31,214 bases of DNA, from positions 1 through 31,214 of the IMG/VR virus record IMGVR_UViG_3300021964_000303. The stretch is one strand, 5' to 3'. Origin of the DNA: a virus. The translations under genes were made by a program, and so were the position numbers. The notes under the pieces are model-generated. The model saw nothing but the letters and a program-made list of their open reading frames with translations. It was not told where the DNA came from and ran no database searches. Positions 14,807-24,659 of the stretch are shown in pieces. Within the stretch, counting starts at the first letter, position 1. Each line of letters starts with the position of its first letter.

Positions 14807-16393
14807 ATGGGTTTTTTAGAATGGAATAGCAGCGATCCACCAGAGCAAAAAGATTATGGCGAAGCAACCGCTGAAACCATACAGACACAATATGACTTCA
14901 TAACTGGCACTGGTCAGTTTGAGGGCAAAGGCTTACTGGATATGCTCCCTGCCGAGATACAGGCAAGGGGTGAATATCAAGATGCTGAAATGGATTTGCT
15001 CACTCGTCAATTGCTTGGCGAAATAAAACGCACCGATGAGCAAGGGAGGTACGTCAGCGGTCAACGATACCTAGATGCAGGCGGTCAAGAGATTTCAGAT
15101 GTTCAACAAATTACTGACGAGTCAGATAGGGGTCGCCTATGGTTACAAGTTCGACCTGACCTACAAGCTGCATTTGATAATAATGGGGTGGGGCAAGGCA
15201 ACACTGAAGCTAGGCAAATTGCAATCATTAAACAGCAGGGGGGTACTGCGGAGGATTTCGCCAACTGGCATAGGGATAGAGCACAGACTGGTGCATATGG
15301 ATCAACAGAGCAGAGTCGAGCTAACCAAGTTCCTGAAGTTGGTGCGTACTATAACCCTGCATCCATTCAAGCTGGCGTATTCAGTGATGATATTTCCGAT
15401 ACGCTTACCTCAGAGGATGTTTACAGTATTAAGAAGGATGCTGAGGGGAATGTACTTGCTAATGCCATATATGATCGTGAAGGCGGTCTGTTAGATGTCT
15501 TAGGAGGTAACACAAAGGTAAAGCAATTTAACCAAGCGAAGTATCAGGAAAACCTTGATAAAGGCATGTCCGAGGAGGAGGCTCGTAAGGCGGCAACCAC
15601 TTGGGGTACAGCAGGCTTTGATCCAGAGACAGGCGAGTTTAAGGGGTTGATCCCTATGATGCAGGAGGCACAAGCCTACATCACATCACAACAGCGGGAG
15701 TCCGACATATCTGACGTTGAGGCTTTAGGTGATAGAGCAACTGAGGCATTTCGTGTAGGTGACATCCAGGAAGTCCTTGATAACATTGAGAGGCAGGTTG
15801 CCGCTAACGAGGCTGCGGTAGATCCGCTACGCAAGCAGCTACTTACAAGGGCTAATGAGTTAGCTAACGCACAGTTGTCCGATAAGGAAAAATATGATTT
15901 AGGGCAATTAATAGATGCTAGGAGAGCTGGTAGTGGTAGGAGTTTAAGGGAAACAGGTGCAGAGCGAGATTATGTACAAGGCATTATGGAGGCAGATTGG
16001 AATAGGGGAATGCAAGGTGCGTTGGCAGGGGGTCAATTGATGGCAGGGGAGTCTGCAATGCAAACCAATCTACTTGGCCAACAAATGACTAGGCTAGGTG
16101 CAGAGCAGGCAACTGGAGGTGATCCATTTATGCAAGTCCTTGGTAGACCATCGCAAGCAGCACCAACCGCTCAAAGCGTACTAAGCACAGGTGCAGGACT
16201 TATGGCTCAATCAGGACCGCAGCTCGTTAACCCAGAATCAGGATTGCCGTACATCAGTAACCAGTACACTAACGAGGCAAACATGTATGCCGCTGAGCAG
16301 GCGAAATGGGGTAACATAATTGGTGGTGCTCTTGGTGGTGCTGGAGATCTGCTAAGTGGAGACTGGTTTAAGTTTGGAGAGAAAAACACATAA
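14807..16393 (+). CDS. Internal virion / ejection protein A
   Basis: 528 aa, charged and Gln/Ala/Gly-rich with long helical stretches and a C-terminal Gly-rich hydrophobic stretch (GGALGGAGDLLSGDWFKFG). No enzymatic motif is visible. It is the first of three adjacent, tightly coupled genes of the kind found at the end of podovirus structural operons, whose products are ejected with DNA to form a channel across the envelope. AAAGG precedes the start. It overlaps the next ATG by one base. Confidence 0.7.
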   Translation: MGFLEWNSSDPPEQKDYGEATAETIQTQYDFITGTGQFEGKGLLDMLPAEIQARGEYQDAEMDLLTRQLLGEIKRTDEQGRYVSGQRYLDAGGQEISDVQQITDESDRGRLWLQVRPDLQAAFDNNGVGQGNTEARQIAIIKQQGGTAEDFANWHRDRAQTGAYGSTEQSRANQVPEVGAYYNPASIQAGVFSDDISDTLTSEDVYSIKKDAEGNVLANAIYDREGGLLDVLGGNTKVKQFNQAKYQENLDKGMSEEEARKAATTWGTAGFDPETGEFKGLIPMMQEAQAYITSQQRESDISDVEALGDRATEAFRVGDIQEVLDNIERQVAANEAAVDPLRKQLLTRANELANAQLSDKEKYDLGQLIDARRAGSGRSLRETGAERDYVQGIMEADWNRGMQGALAGGQLMAGESAMQTNLLGQQMTRLGAEQATGGDPFMQVLGRPSQAAPTAQSVLSTGAGLMAQSGPQLVNPESGLPYISNQYTNEANMYAAEQAKWGNIIGGALGGAGDLLSGDWFKFGEKNT

Positions 16394-17643
16394 TGGCACA
16401 GAGATTATTTACAGGACAATACGGACCACTTAGCCAAGTGGATACACGCCCAATCGTGCAAGCAGGTCAGGCATGGGGGCAAGCCATACAAGGCACACTT
16501 GAAAACGTATCCAAGGCAATCGAGAAGCATAGACTCAATAAGGAGTGGGAGCAAACTGAGCCAGAGGTGCGAACACTAATGGAAGCACAGGGGATGCCTG
16601 CTGATGAGATTGAGGTGGCATTGAAAGCGGCTAAGTCTTATGGTGCTAAAGCAGGTCCAGAAGCTTATCGTATGGCTCGTGAATTTGCACAAACTAAGCG
16701 GCAAGCAGATTATAATGCTTTACAGCAACAGCAGATCCGCCAAACAATGGAAGCTCAGCAGACTGCTGAGGCTACACAGAAACTTTCGGATTCAATACAA
16801 GCGGCATCATCCTATCGTTCACAGGGCAAGCCGCTTCCAGAGACAATTGCTCAAAACCTTTATATGTACGGCAATAACCTTGGTGTCCCAGAAGCTGCTA
16901 TTGAAGCACGTATCCAGCGACTACAGCAATCGTCAAAGCAGGAGCAGGAAGTTCAAGACTTAAAAATGCGTGATTATGAGTCGTTAATAAAAAGCAGAGA
17001 CGTTGGAACTGAAGCAACTAAAGTCAGTACGGATACAAATAAAGCAAAGCAACTCACTCTGATGATTCCACCAAAGGAGTTAATGGGTCCATTTGCAGTT
17101 ACACTCCCACCTGGTTATAAGCATCAGCATCGTTTAATGGCTAGGGGTATGATCGAAATGGAAATGGTGAATGCACTAAAGGATAATCCATCGCCAGCAG
17201 TTGGTAAGCAAATCACCGACATAGACTCACAGCGAGACAAGTTGCTCAAGACATCATATCTGATTGACAAGAAAGGTAAGCGAGCGACCTTATCGGACAT
17301 TCTTGCAGATCCTAAGCTTATGAATAAGCGAATGGAGAATGATAATCTCAATAAAGACCTTATAGCCTATGATGCTTTAAGTAGTAAGATTACCGACCTT
17401 GCTGGAACTACGCAAGAGACTCGCACTTTCACTGACCCAAAAACAGGCCAAGCACGTACTGCCACTAAAACAGTTTCGGAATGGATGCAGATAGATGCGG
17501 AGAAAAGGAGGAGAGAGGTGGAAGAACAACAAAGGAAGGCACGAGAGCAAAGGGCGATAGGTCGCCCATTAACTCCTGATATACCAGTGGATAGTAGCGT
17601 GGCCCCATTCATTACACCTGAAGGTATTACGTTTGGATCTTAA
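16393..17643 (+). CDS. Internal virion / ejection protein B
   Basis: 416 aa, very rich in Gln, Lys, Ala and Glu, predicted to be almost all alpha-helical and coiled-coil, with an abrupt Pro-rich end (about 395-416, PLTPDIPVDSSVAPF). No domain recognised. It starts with the A of the preceding TAA (TAATG) and ends with the same overlap into the large protein. Composition and order fit the second ejection protein of a podovirus. Confidence 0.7.
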   Translation: MAQRLFTGQYGPLSQVDTRPIVQAGQAWGQAIQGTLENVSKAIEKHRLNKEWEQTEPEVRTLMEAQGMPADEIEVALKAAKSYGAKAGPEAYRMAREFAQTKRQADYNALQQQQIRQTMEAQQTAEATQKLSDSIQAASSYRSQGKPLPETIAQNLYMYGNNLGVPEAAIEARIQRLQQSSKQEQEVQDLKMRDYESLIKSRDVGTEATKVSTDTNKAKQLTLMIPPKELMGPFAVTLPPGYKHQHRLMARGMIEMEMVNALKDNPSPAVGKQITDIDSQRDKLLKTSYLIDKKGKRATLSDILADPKLMNKRMENDNLNKDLIAYDALSSKITDLAGTTQETRTFTDPKTGQARTATKTVSEWMQIDAEKRRREVEEQQRKAREQRAIGRPLTPDIPVDSSVAPFITPEGITFGS

Positions 17644-20600
17644 TGAGCATCGACCCTTTATACTTTTCAGAGGATGGAATTGATTTAACTGATCCTTCCA
17701 TTGCCACTTTTCGCAGTTCTGATCCATATCGAGAAGCACCTCCTACATGGCTAGAGAACGCAACGCTAATCGCAGCCGAGGTCGCCCCTAGTATAGCGGG
17801 TGGCATCGTTGGTTCATTCGCAAGCCCTGTTGCTGGCACAGCCGCTGGGGGAGCGATAGGTGCAGGGGTAGGCAACCTTTGGGCACAGAACCTACGCAGG
17901 GATATGGGACTCTCTGAAGGTATCGGCAAGGGCGAGTTAATGGCTGCGATAGGCACAGGTGCTATTCCGCTAGGTAACCTCGCTAGAGCAGGCACAGTGA
18001 CTCGTGCTGCATTACGTGGTGCTCAAGGTAGTACGCTTGCTGGTGCTGAGCTGTATGCCCGTACCATAATTGACGAAGGCAGAGCACCTACTCAAGATGA
18101 GGTAAAGAACGCACTGCTATGGGGTGGAGTAATTGGTGGTGGACTTGGATATGCAGAGGCAAAGTTCTTTAAGGATACTACGGGAGCCGACATTAAGAAA
18201 GATATGACGCCCGATGAGGTGGATAAAGCTATTTCAATTAAAGATAGCTCAACCATTGAGGAAGCTACTGCAAAGAGGGAACAGCTACAAGATGTATTCT
18301 ATGAAGAGTTCAATAAGCTAAAGCCCGAAGATTGGCAGCAAGCAGTAGGAGGTAGTGACTTAAAGAAACTTGGTGCTGCTTTGCAGAGCGAGGAAACTGG
18401 CGGTGCTGGAGGGCTACAGAGGCGTAGTGATCTTGAGTTGCAAGCGTTAAGCGATCAGTATCAGCAGCAAGAGAAGATTACTTTCAGGGATTTAATTCCA
18501 GAAAAAGCGAGAGGCATGTATAATGAAATGCAAGCCATTCAACAAAGCCTCAAAGAACGACAAACAACTTCATGGGATGATATCAATAAGGATGCTGAGT
18601 TTCTTAATGAGTTGGTGGATTACAGTTCACCTGCTGCTGTTGCACAAAAGAACCTTGGGACACAACGAACAGTCACGGATGCACAACCACAAGCCCCTGC
18701 TCAAGCAGGTATTGATTTACAACCCAACCTTGCCACCACTCTAAAAGGTGCTATGACTGGCATTACCGATGATCTCTCTAGTGATATAGGTAGACTTAGC
18801 CACATTCAGAAAGAGATTGCCAAGCTAGAGGCGATTAAGGCAGACAAGTCTAGGGGCTTCACTAAGTACCATAAGCGAAAGCTTACCGACCTACGCAGTC
18901 AAGAAGATGACATCACAAGTAACCTTCCGACAGACAATGCCTTCGATGGATACAAGGAACAATTCAAGAAGATAAAGGCACTTGAAAAGGACATAGACCA
19001 ACTGGACTATGCAATTCAACAAGCCAAACCCGAACAACGTGGCAACATTGTTAATGAGCGTAACATGAAGCTGAAGGAGTTGCGTGGTGCTAGGCTGAAT
19101 ATTCCCAAAGAAGAGCAGGCAGCTAAGGATTTCTTCACCAGCAAGAAGTTTCAGCAGTATGTAGCTTCTGGTGCATTGAGTGCTGGAGGTGCAGCAGGAT
19201 TGGCACAAGCCATAGCGGGAGCCGAAGGTGATGAGGATAATCTGTACAAGGCAGACATGAGCCACATCTTCGGAATAGGACTGCTGGCATTACTAGCAGG
19301 TGCAGCAACTAAAGGCAGATGGCGTGGCAGTGCAAAGAATGTCAATCGCCTAGAGAAGCCTAAGATTAAGAATGGTAAGATCGCTAGAGAGTCAGAGTCT
19401 CCTGAGATGACAGAGAGTAAGGTGCAGCAAGGTCTTCAGGATTTAGAGAAGGGAAGATACAGCAAGACTGCTGTGCGGATGGAAGAGGCGAAGAAGCTAA
19501 TCAGTAACGCCATTGATCCACTCTCAAGGGTGGCAAAAAGTGTGGAGCAGAAAATTGCAAGTGCATTAAAGACGTTCGAGTACAGTGTAATCAATCGACA
19601 AAGTGAACTCAAGAAACGTGTTCACCGCTTCTGGGTTCCAATGCAGAACGTCCTTACCAAGAAGGGATTACTTGCCGAGTTTAATACAGCCGCACGTAAT
19701 CAAGATTGGAAGTCCATTCAGAAGTACATGGACACTTACCACACTGAGTTGAATGCCGAGATCAAGAAGGTTGCCAAGAAAGCTGGCGACAAGGATTGGC
19801 AGAGTGCTACATTCGACGGCAAGGTACGTGATGAGGCGAAGGGTATCCTGGATGAGATCTTTGTAGAGGCACGAGAAGATGCCTCGATGGATATTGGATA
19901 CATCAACTCTTACATTCCCCGTCTACTCAAGAAGGGTGCTTACAAACAGATGCGTAAGTACATGGATGAGAATGGTATGTCACAAGAGATCAATGATCTT
20001 GATCGGGCGTTGGAAGAATATGCAGCTCGTATGGATGTGCCAGTTGAAGCACTAAGTGATCTGGAAAAGGTAGAGGTCGCCAGTAGAGTTCTCGGTACTA
20101 AGCCTCGTGGGACAAAGACCAGTCACGAGAAATCAAGAGTGTTTGAGCAGGTAGATGATAGGCTTGCAGACTTTTATGAGGATACTGTCACGAGTGTTAG
20201 TCACTACATTGACTCGATGGTGGAGCGTATTGAGTCCCGTAAGTTCTTGGGACAGCAGATCAGCAAAGCTAATGAACGTGCAGGCATTCGCACTGTTGAT
20301 CCTGGTGGAGATGTATTGCAGAATATTAACGATAGATTTGCAGGAGTGGGTGCGAATGTACGCATTGACGATACACTTGCGGGAAAGCTTGCTGAAACTT
20401 TTGGGGATAACTTTGGGGTAAAGAGTCAGGACGACTTGCGTAAACTTCAGTATGTAATCCAGAAGAGATTTAACGGGGAGTCTACCAATACAATTATTAA
20501 CGACCTGAAGACCGCCAATTACTTTGGAACCATTGCCAACTACGGCACAACCTTGACTCAACTAATGGATCTGGTGAATGGGTTCTGGTTTGCGGGTGCT

Positions 20601-21524
20601 CCCAATATGATGAAGGCAGCACTTAACAAGCAGAGGCGAGATTGGTTCAATGACATTGGGCTAGACCGCAATAACTCCATTGACTTTGGTGCGACATCGG
20701 GAGGATTCAATAAGGCACTGGACAAGGTGCTGACCGCAACAGGATTCAATCAATTAGATAAGTGGTCAAAGAATACATCACTCGAAGCACTGTACCAGAA
20801 GTTTCGCAAGAAGGCTAAGGCTAATCCTGATAAGCTCAGAACAGAGTTGATTAGTAAGTACGGGGATGATGGCAAGCAGATGGTTGATGACCTGCTTGCT
20901 TACGATGGTAGTGTTGCTAAGGATGCAGCACCCAAGAGTATTCAAAGCTTACTCTTTAGTGAGGCATCAGACTTCTTGCCACTAAGTAGACTAGAGATGC
21001 CAGGTATGGCGACAGGTCCGATTGCTCCCATCTTCTATCAACTTAAAACCTACATGGTAAAGCAGGCAGACGTCTATCGGGAAATTGCCAATGGTGATAT
21101 TGCTAAGGGCTTTGAGTTAATGAAGCAAGGGAAGTTTGACCAAGCCGCAAAGAAGGCGGCTCCCGCTATGGGTAAACTTGCGGCTTATGGCGGATTACTT
21201 GCGGCTGCTGGTATGCCCGTGGATATGGTGAAAGATTGGATGTATGGCAGACCTATCGAGATGGATGAGACTGTACAGAACAACTTACTTCGCATTGCTT
21301 TAATCAATCGCTACCATATATATAACGCCAAGCGTGAAGGTATAGGCAAGACTGCCCTAGAGTACATGATGCCTGCTACCACGATGCTTGACCGCACAAG
21401 TAAAGACATGTGGGCGTTTGCATCAGGTGAGGACATTAAGGGTCACTCCTTACAGGGTACAATCCTTGATCTAGTGTATTGGCATCATGACATGCTTGGT
21501 GGTTACGAGAAAGCTAATCGCTAA
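17643..21524 (+). CDS. Large internal virion protein (ejection protein C)
   Basis: 1293 aa, the longest gene here. Residues about 41-80 form a Gly/Ala-rich hydrophobic segment, and further hydrophobic segments occur near 158-172, 508-525 and 540-556 and again near 1175-1200; between them lie long charged helices. This resembles the largest podovirus core proteins that insert in the envelope during DNA entry. I see no lysozyme or transglycosylase active-site pattern. Its stop overlaps the stop of the oppositely oriented gene at 21521 by 4 bases. Confidence 0.78.
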   Translation: MSIDPLYFSEDGIDLTDPSIATFRSSDPYREAPPTWLENATLIAAEVAPSIAGGIVGSFASPVAGTAAGGAIGAGVGNLWAQNLRRDMGLSEGIGKGELMAAIGTGAIPLGNLARAGTVTRAALRGAQGSTLAGAELYARTIIDEGRAPTQDEVKNALLWGGVIGGGLGYAEAKFFKDTTGADIKKDMTPDEVDKAISIKDSSTIEEATAKREQLQDVFYEEFNKLKPEDWQQAVGGSDLKKLGAALQSEETGGAGGLQRRSDLELQALSDQYQQQEKITFRDLIPEKARGMYNEMQAIQQSLKERQTTSWDDINKDAEFLNELVDYSSPAAVAQKNLGTQRTVTDAQPQAPAQAGIDLQPNLATTLKGAMTGITDDLSSDIGRLSHIQKEIAKLEAIKADKSRGFTKYHKRKLTDLRSQEDDITSNLPTDNAFDGYKEQFKKIKALEKDIDQLDYAIQQAKPEQRGNIVNERNMKLKELRGARLNIPKEEQAAKDFFTSKKFQQYVASGALSAGGAAGLAQAIAGAEGDEDNLYKADMSHIFGIGLLALLAGAATKGRWRGSAKNVNRLEKPKIKNGKIARESESPEMTESKVQQGLQDLEKGRYSKTAVRMEEAKKLISNAIDPLSRVAKSVEQKIASALKTFEYSVINRQSELKKRVHRFWVPMQNVLTKKGLLAEFNTAARNQDWKSIQKYMDTYHTELNAEIKKVAKKAGDKDWQSATFDGKVRDEAKGILDEIFVEAREDASMDIGYINSYIPRLLKKGAYKQMRKYMDENGMSQEINDLDRALEEYAARMDVPVEALSDLEKVEVASRVLGTKPRGTKTSHEKSRVFEQVDDRLADFYEDTVTSVSHYIDSMVERIESRKFLGQQISKANERAGIRTVDPGGDVLQNINDRFAGVGANVRIDDTLAGKLAETFGDNFGVKSQDDLRKLQYVIQKRFNGESTNTIINDLKTANYFGTIANYGTTLTQLMDLVNGFWFAGAPNMMKAALNKQRRDWFNDIGLDRNNSIDFGATSGGFNKALDKVLTATGFNQLDKWSKNTSLEALYQKFRKKAKANPDKLRTELISKYGDDGKQMVDDLLAYDGSVAKDAAPKSIQSLLFSEASDFLPLSRLEMPGMATGPIAPIFYQLKTYMVKQADVYREIANGDIAKGFELMKQGKFDQAAKKAAPAMGKLAAYGGLLAAAGMPVDMVKDWMYGRPIEMDETVQNNLLRIALINRYHIYNAKREGIGKTALEYMMPATTMLDRTSKDMWAFASGEDIKGHSLQGTILDLVYWHHDMLGGYEKANR

Positions 21525-21748
21525 CATCCACTGACTGCATGGATGTCTTCAACTTCTCTAATAATCTTATTGCCTCCCGCAGCAAACACCTCACCCGATT
21601 GGGAATGGATGCTAAAACATTCTTTCCCTTCGACATCGAATGTGGGAACAGGGAATGTTCCAGTAGGCCCGAAGTTTCCGTGAATGATGTAGAGTGCGGG
21701 TCCATTCTCTATCCTATAGGTTAGGGTTTGTGTGTAGGGTTTATTCAT
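21521..21748 (-). CDS. Small hypothetical protein at the end of the early operon
   Basis: 75 aa, no recognised domain; predicted beta-rich with a clear globular start (QTLTYRIENGPALYIIHGNF). The ATG overlaps the stop of the upstream gene by 8 bases, so it is co-translated. An alternative overlapping frame at 21514-21705 is less supported. It is the last gene of the leftward unit. Function unknown. Confidence 0.6.
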   Translation of the reverse strand: MNKPYTQTLTYRIENGPALYIIHGNFGPTGTFPVPTFDVEGKECFSIHSQSGEVFAAGGNKIIREVEDIHAVSGC

Positions 21749-22067
21749 GGTTCTCTGGTTCTATGTATTTTAGGATCTCCGCTTCAATATCCATCCATGC
21801 GTCATGTATTGCATTTGATTGTTCGCATTGGTTATAGTTGGAGAAGTCATATTCTCCCTGCCCCCTTCGGTATCGAATGATTCTGGCGAGCAGGCTGAGT
21901 ATGTCGTCATCTAGCTTTGGGGGATTAGTGGTATTCCTTGGATTAAGCAGTTGGTAAGCGAGGTTTCCGAGGATACGCATAAACTGCTCCCGTTCAAGAG
22001 GGTGTAGTTTATCAGCGGGTTTCCATTTAAGGATCTCGTCTTGTAGTTGTTTAATTTCTGGCGTCAC
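21741..22067 (-). CDS. Hypothetical early protein
   Basis: 108 aa, helical, basic/acidic mix, no membrane segment or cysteine motif. Its start overlaps the stop of the upstream gene by an ATGA. It sits in a compact block of four early genes below the nucleotide-pool gene. Not recognised. Confidence 0.72.
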   Translation of the reverse strand: MTPEIKQLQDEILKWKPADKLHPLEREQFMRILGNLAYQLLNPRNTTNPPKLDDDILSLLARIIRYRRGQGEYDFSNYNQCEQSNAIHDAWMDIEAEILKYIEPENHE

Positions 22068-22456
22068 TTCAGTTTCTTCTCCCGCAGTTTTTTGAAGTGG
22101 TCGAGGAGTTCTTGCTTAATCTCAACAGTACAAAAATCACAAAAACCTTTCTCTTTATTCCAAACTCGATACCCTCTCAGTTGGTTTAGCATCCAGTCAA
22201 TATCGGATATTATGTTTTTGCCATAATCTGGAGGTAACTCTTCGCACTCCCGCACCTCTTTGAGTGACAGTTCCCGATCCCAGTCCGGTGCGTCTGACTT
22301 GCGACGATAATGCCTCACTGTGTCAGGAGTTGGTGCGATTAAACAATCCTCCCACCAGTCATCTCGTATATGCAATTGCCACCACTCCCAAGGCTTGCCT
22401 TCTGGGTGTAGGAGTTCGTCAAGGTCGTAGGCTTTCGTCTGTTCTTCGGTGGTCAT
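22064..22456 (-). CDS. Hypothetical early protein rich in Trp
   Basis: 130 aa. The N-terminal part is unusually tryptophan-rich (KPWEWWQLHIRDDWWEDC, about 21-38), followed by HYRRKSDAPDW (about 49-59). The Trp/Arg-Arg-Lys layout recalls small phage proteins whose function is unknown. Both ends have ATGA overlaps. Nothing else can be assigned. Confidence 0.75.
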   Translation of the reverse strand: MTTEEQTKAYDLDELLHPEGKPWEWWQLHIRDDWWEDCLIAPTPDTVRHYRRKSDAPDWDRELSLKEVRECEELPPDYGKNIISDIDWMLNQLRGYRVWNKEKGFCDFCTVEIKQELLDHFKKLREKKLK

Positions 22457-23028
22457 GATTGTGTTGCTTCCTCTCTTTCGTTAATCACTTCCAGCATAAT
22501 CATTGCGGTGGCTCCGATATGAGCCCAATGAGATCGTTGTGATTCTGGATCTAGTGCTTCACCTTTCATCATGGCGTTGATGTGCCGTCGTGTGGCCCCG
22601 TAGTAGGTGGCATCTTGGATGGAGTCGATATTGCCTCGCCAATTATATACGCCATACTTATCAGCACCGAGTTTGAGTACGTGTGCAATCTGTTCCTCTG
22701 CCACTGGCGGGATTAGATCTAGTGGTGCTTTATCGGTGGACGCTAGTTGCTTAGGGTCGCCTTCCTTGATTAGCTTTTCTTCCTCCCGCCATTTGGTAAT
22801 GTATCCGTAGAAGTACGAAGTTGCGGCTTTCCATTCTGCGTTAGGGCAATCATCTTGATCTGCCCATCTACCTGCATTTGTGGTGATATAATGACGTTTA
22901 TTTCCATTTTCCCATGTGATATGACCTAGATATTTCTTTAGGTAGCCTCCTATTTCATTCGGCAGTGCAAAGTATTCTTCCCTTGTGAGTGGCGGTATGG
23001 TTTCTAGTGGGTTTTTGTATTCGCTCAT
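22453..23028 (-). CDS. dATP/dGTP diphosphohydrolase-like protein (MazG superfamily, DUF5664/PF18909)
   Basis: 191 aa. The C-terminal half (about 98-185) matches the DUF5664 pattern: a KAPLDLIPP start, LKLGADKYGVYNWRG (about 117-131), then Y-x-A-T-RRHINAMMKGE-x-x-DPES and a final helix WAHIGATAMIMLEVI with conserved His/Glu. Relatives of this family (S-2L MazZ) hydrolyse (d)NTPs to monophosphates, which affects the nucleotide pool during phage replication. The N-terminal ~95 residues are Trp/Tyr-rich and not recognised. AAGGA precedes the start. Start and stop fit the operon. Confidence 0.72.
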   Translation of the reverse strand: MSEYKNPLETIPPLTREEYFALPNEIGGYLKKYLGHITWENGNKRHYITTNAGRWADQDDCPNAEWKAATSYFYGYITKWREEEKLIKEGDPKQLASTDKAPLDLIPPVAEEQIAHVLKLGADKYGVYNWRGNIDSIQDATYYGATRRHINAMMKGEALDPESQRSHWAHIGATAMIMLEVINEREEATQS

Positions 23029-23080
23029 TGGTTTCCTTTTGTGTCGTTGGTTATGCTTGGTTTTGGTGGTCGGCTAAAGG

Positions 23081-23350
23081 TTAGTTGCTCACCATGTCGT
23101 GTTTTACATTGTCATAAGGCTCGTTGCCCATTTCTTCCCATGCTTCACTCATTGCGTGTCGCATTGATGGCGATGGTTCGTGTGGCTTTTCCCATGCTAC
23201 GTGTAGGATTCCTTTCTGGTCTATTAGCCTCATAATGCTATACGGGGTTTTCATTAGACCAAGGTAGTATCCTAGCACTCGATTAAGCCTATCGTGCCTC
23301 CAGTTTTCGCTTTCATCTGCAAGTAGTTCAATTTCGTTTATGTCTTTCAT
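23081..23350 (-). CDS. Hypothetical early protein
   Basis: 89 aa, mainly helical, with no cysteine or membrane signature. It lies between the helicase and the nucleotide-pool gene with short gaps on both sides (22 and 52 bases). The gap at 23029-23080 has no obvious hairpin. Not recognised. Confidence 0.7.
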   Translation of the reverse strand: MKDINEIELLADESENWRHDRLNRVLGYYLGLMKTPYSIMRLIDQKGILHVAWEKPHEPSPSMRHAMSEAWEEMGNEPYDNVKHDMVSN

Positions 23351-23372
23351 GTCTTTATTTATCTTTTGTTAG

Positions 23373-24659
23373 TTAGTAGTTGGTGAAATGTGAGATTGGT
23401 TTATTGAAGGACAATGCGGCTTTGCCTTCAGCTCCATGTCTATTGGCTGCAACTTTGGCCCAAGTCTTGTCTGGGTCTTGCATGTCGTTGTAAAGGATGG
23501 TGACGGAATCTGCATCTGACTCAAGGCTTCCACTCTCTCTAAGGTCTGATTTGCGTGGCTCCCTGTTCTCGGACTCTGATCCTCGGTTGAGTTGGCATAA
23601 TACAAGACCTTGGCTTTTAGTGTCTTTGAAAAGGATCTTGAAGTCCCGTGATATTGTTGCCACTTGCTGCTCCCGTGAGAGTTTCCTTTCGATAGACCTG
23701 ACGAGTTGCAGGTAGTCTACCACACAGAAGGCTTGCCCGTACTTAGCGATGTCCTGTTTGTGTTGTGCTGCAATCCTCTCTGTTGTTACGTTGGCAATGT
23801 CCTTGATTGCTAGGGGAAGCTTGCAGATCTCGTGCCTTGCAGACTCTAGGCGATCAAACTCGGCTTGCGTCAGGAGGCAGTCATTAGCCCTGTTGGGATT
23901 TACTTGAGCGATTGCACACAGCACCTTGAATAGCAGTTGCTCGTCTGACATCTCCAGCGACCAGATGCGAGTGAAGATGCCTTGCTTTGCGTTATGTAGT
24001 GCAACCTGTAGAGCTAGTGTAGTTTTTCCAGCCTTCGAGCGACCAGCAATGATGTTGAATGAGCTTTCACGAAATCCCCCAAGGATGGTATCAAGGTTAG
24101 ATAGTCCTGTGCCTAGCCCGACGAACTTCTTGCCGTCTTGGTTTCGTTGCTTGAGGTCGTTAATTACGCTCTCTGTGACTGTCGGAATGTCTGTGTCTTG
24201 GCTAGTTTCTGTTGCCGAGTCGCTGAGTGTTTGCAGTAAATCTTTAGCGATGCGTTCTGGGTCGTCGTCTTTGGTAATTCTATCAAGGGCGGTTAAGCAT
24301 CCTTCACGGGTCTTTCGTAATTTAGATATACGAAGAGCCTCTTTAATATAGAACGGCATGCTTACAGTGGTCTGTACGGCTTCTGTGAGCGTGTTAAGTT
24401 CCCGATAGGCACCACCCTTGTCATGTTCGTGATCCCTCGCTAGACAATCAGCTACCTCAATTTCGCTGGGATGTGTCCCGTCTTTATCCATCTGAACCAG
24501 TACGCTCCAGATGTCTGCATGGAATATCGTGCTGAATGTGGCATCCTCAATGCCTGAGCAGATCGAGTCCTGAATGCACTTAGGGTCTAAGAAGCAACAG
24601 GCAAGTAGCCCCTGCTCGTACTCCGTAGAGTCTGGTACTGTTACTGTGTCATGAATCAT
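23373..24659 (-). CDS. dnaB: Replicative DNA helicase, DnaB family
   Basis: 428 aa. The N-terminal domain (about 1-150) is a DnaB-like collar with E-Y-E-QGLLACCFLDP near 13-27. The C-terminal RecA-like domain has Walker A GRSKAGKT (206-213), the catalytic SLEM (Glu236), Walker B VVDYLQL (313-319), QLNR (356-359) and an ANRHGAEGK arginine-finger-like loop (405-413). It unwinds DNA at the fork as a hexamer. The start overlaps the end of the initiator gene by 11 bases, so the two are co-translated. No polymerase or primase is encoded in the window, so host enzymes probably follow it. Confidence 0.93.
   Translation of the reverse strand: MIHDTVTVPDSTEYEQGLLACCFLDPKCIQDSICSGIEDATFSTIFHADIWSVLVQMDKDGTHPSEIEVADCLARDHEHDKGGAYRELNTLTEAVQTTVSMPFYIKEALRISKLRKTREGCLTALDRITKDDDPERIAKDLLQTLSDSATETSQDTDIPTVTESVINDLKQRNQDGKKFVGLGTGLSNLDTILGGFRESSFNIIAGRSKAGKTTLALQVALHNAKQGIFTRIWSLEMSDEQLLFKVLCAIAQVNPNRANDCLLTQAEFDRLESARHEICKLPLAIKDIANVTTERIAAQHKQDIAKYGQAFCVVDYLQLVRSIERKLSREQQVATISRDFKILFKDTKSQGLVLCQLNRGSESENREPRKSDLRESGSLESDADSVTILYNDMQDPDKTWAKVAANRHGAEGKAALSFNKPISHFTNY

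Noticed and set aside
21514-21705. 63-residue leftward frame overlapping the last early gene
   Set aside because: Different frame, ends inside the opposing gene, and no coupling with the upstream stop, unlike the 75-residue alternative.
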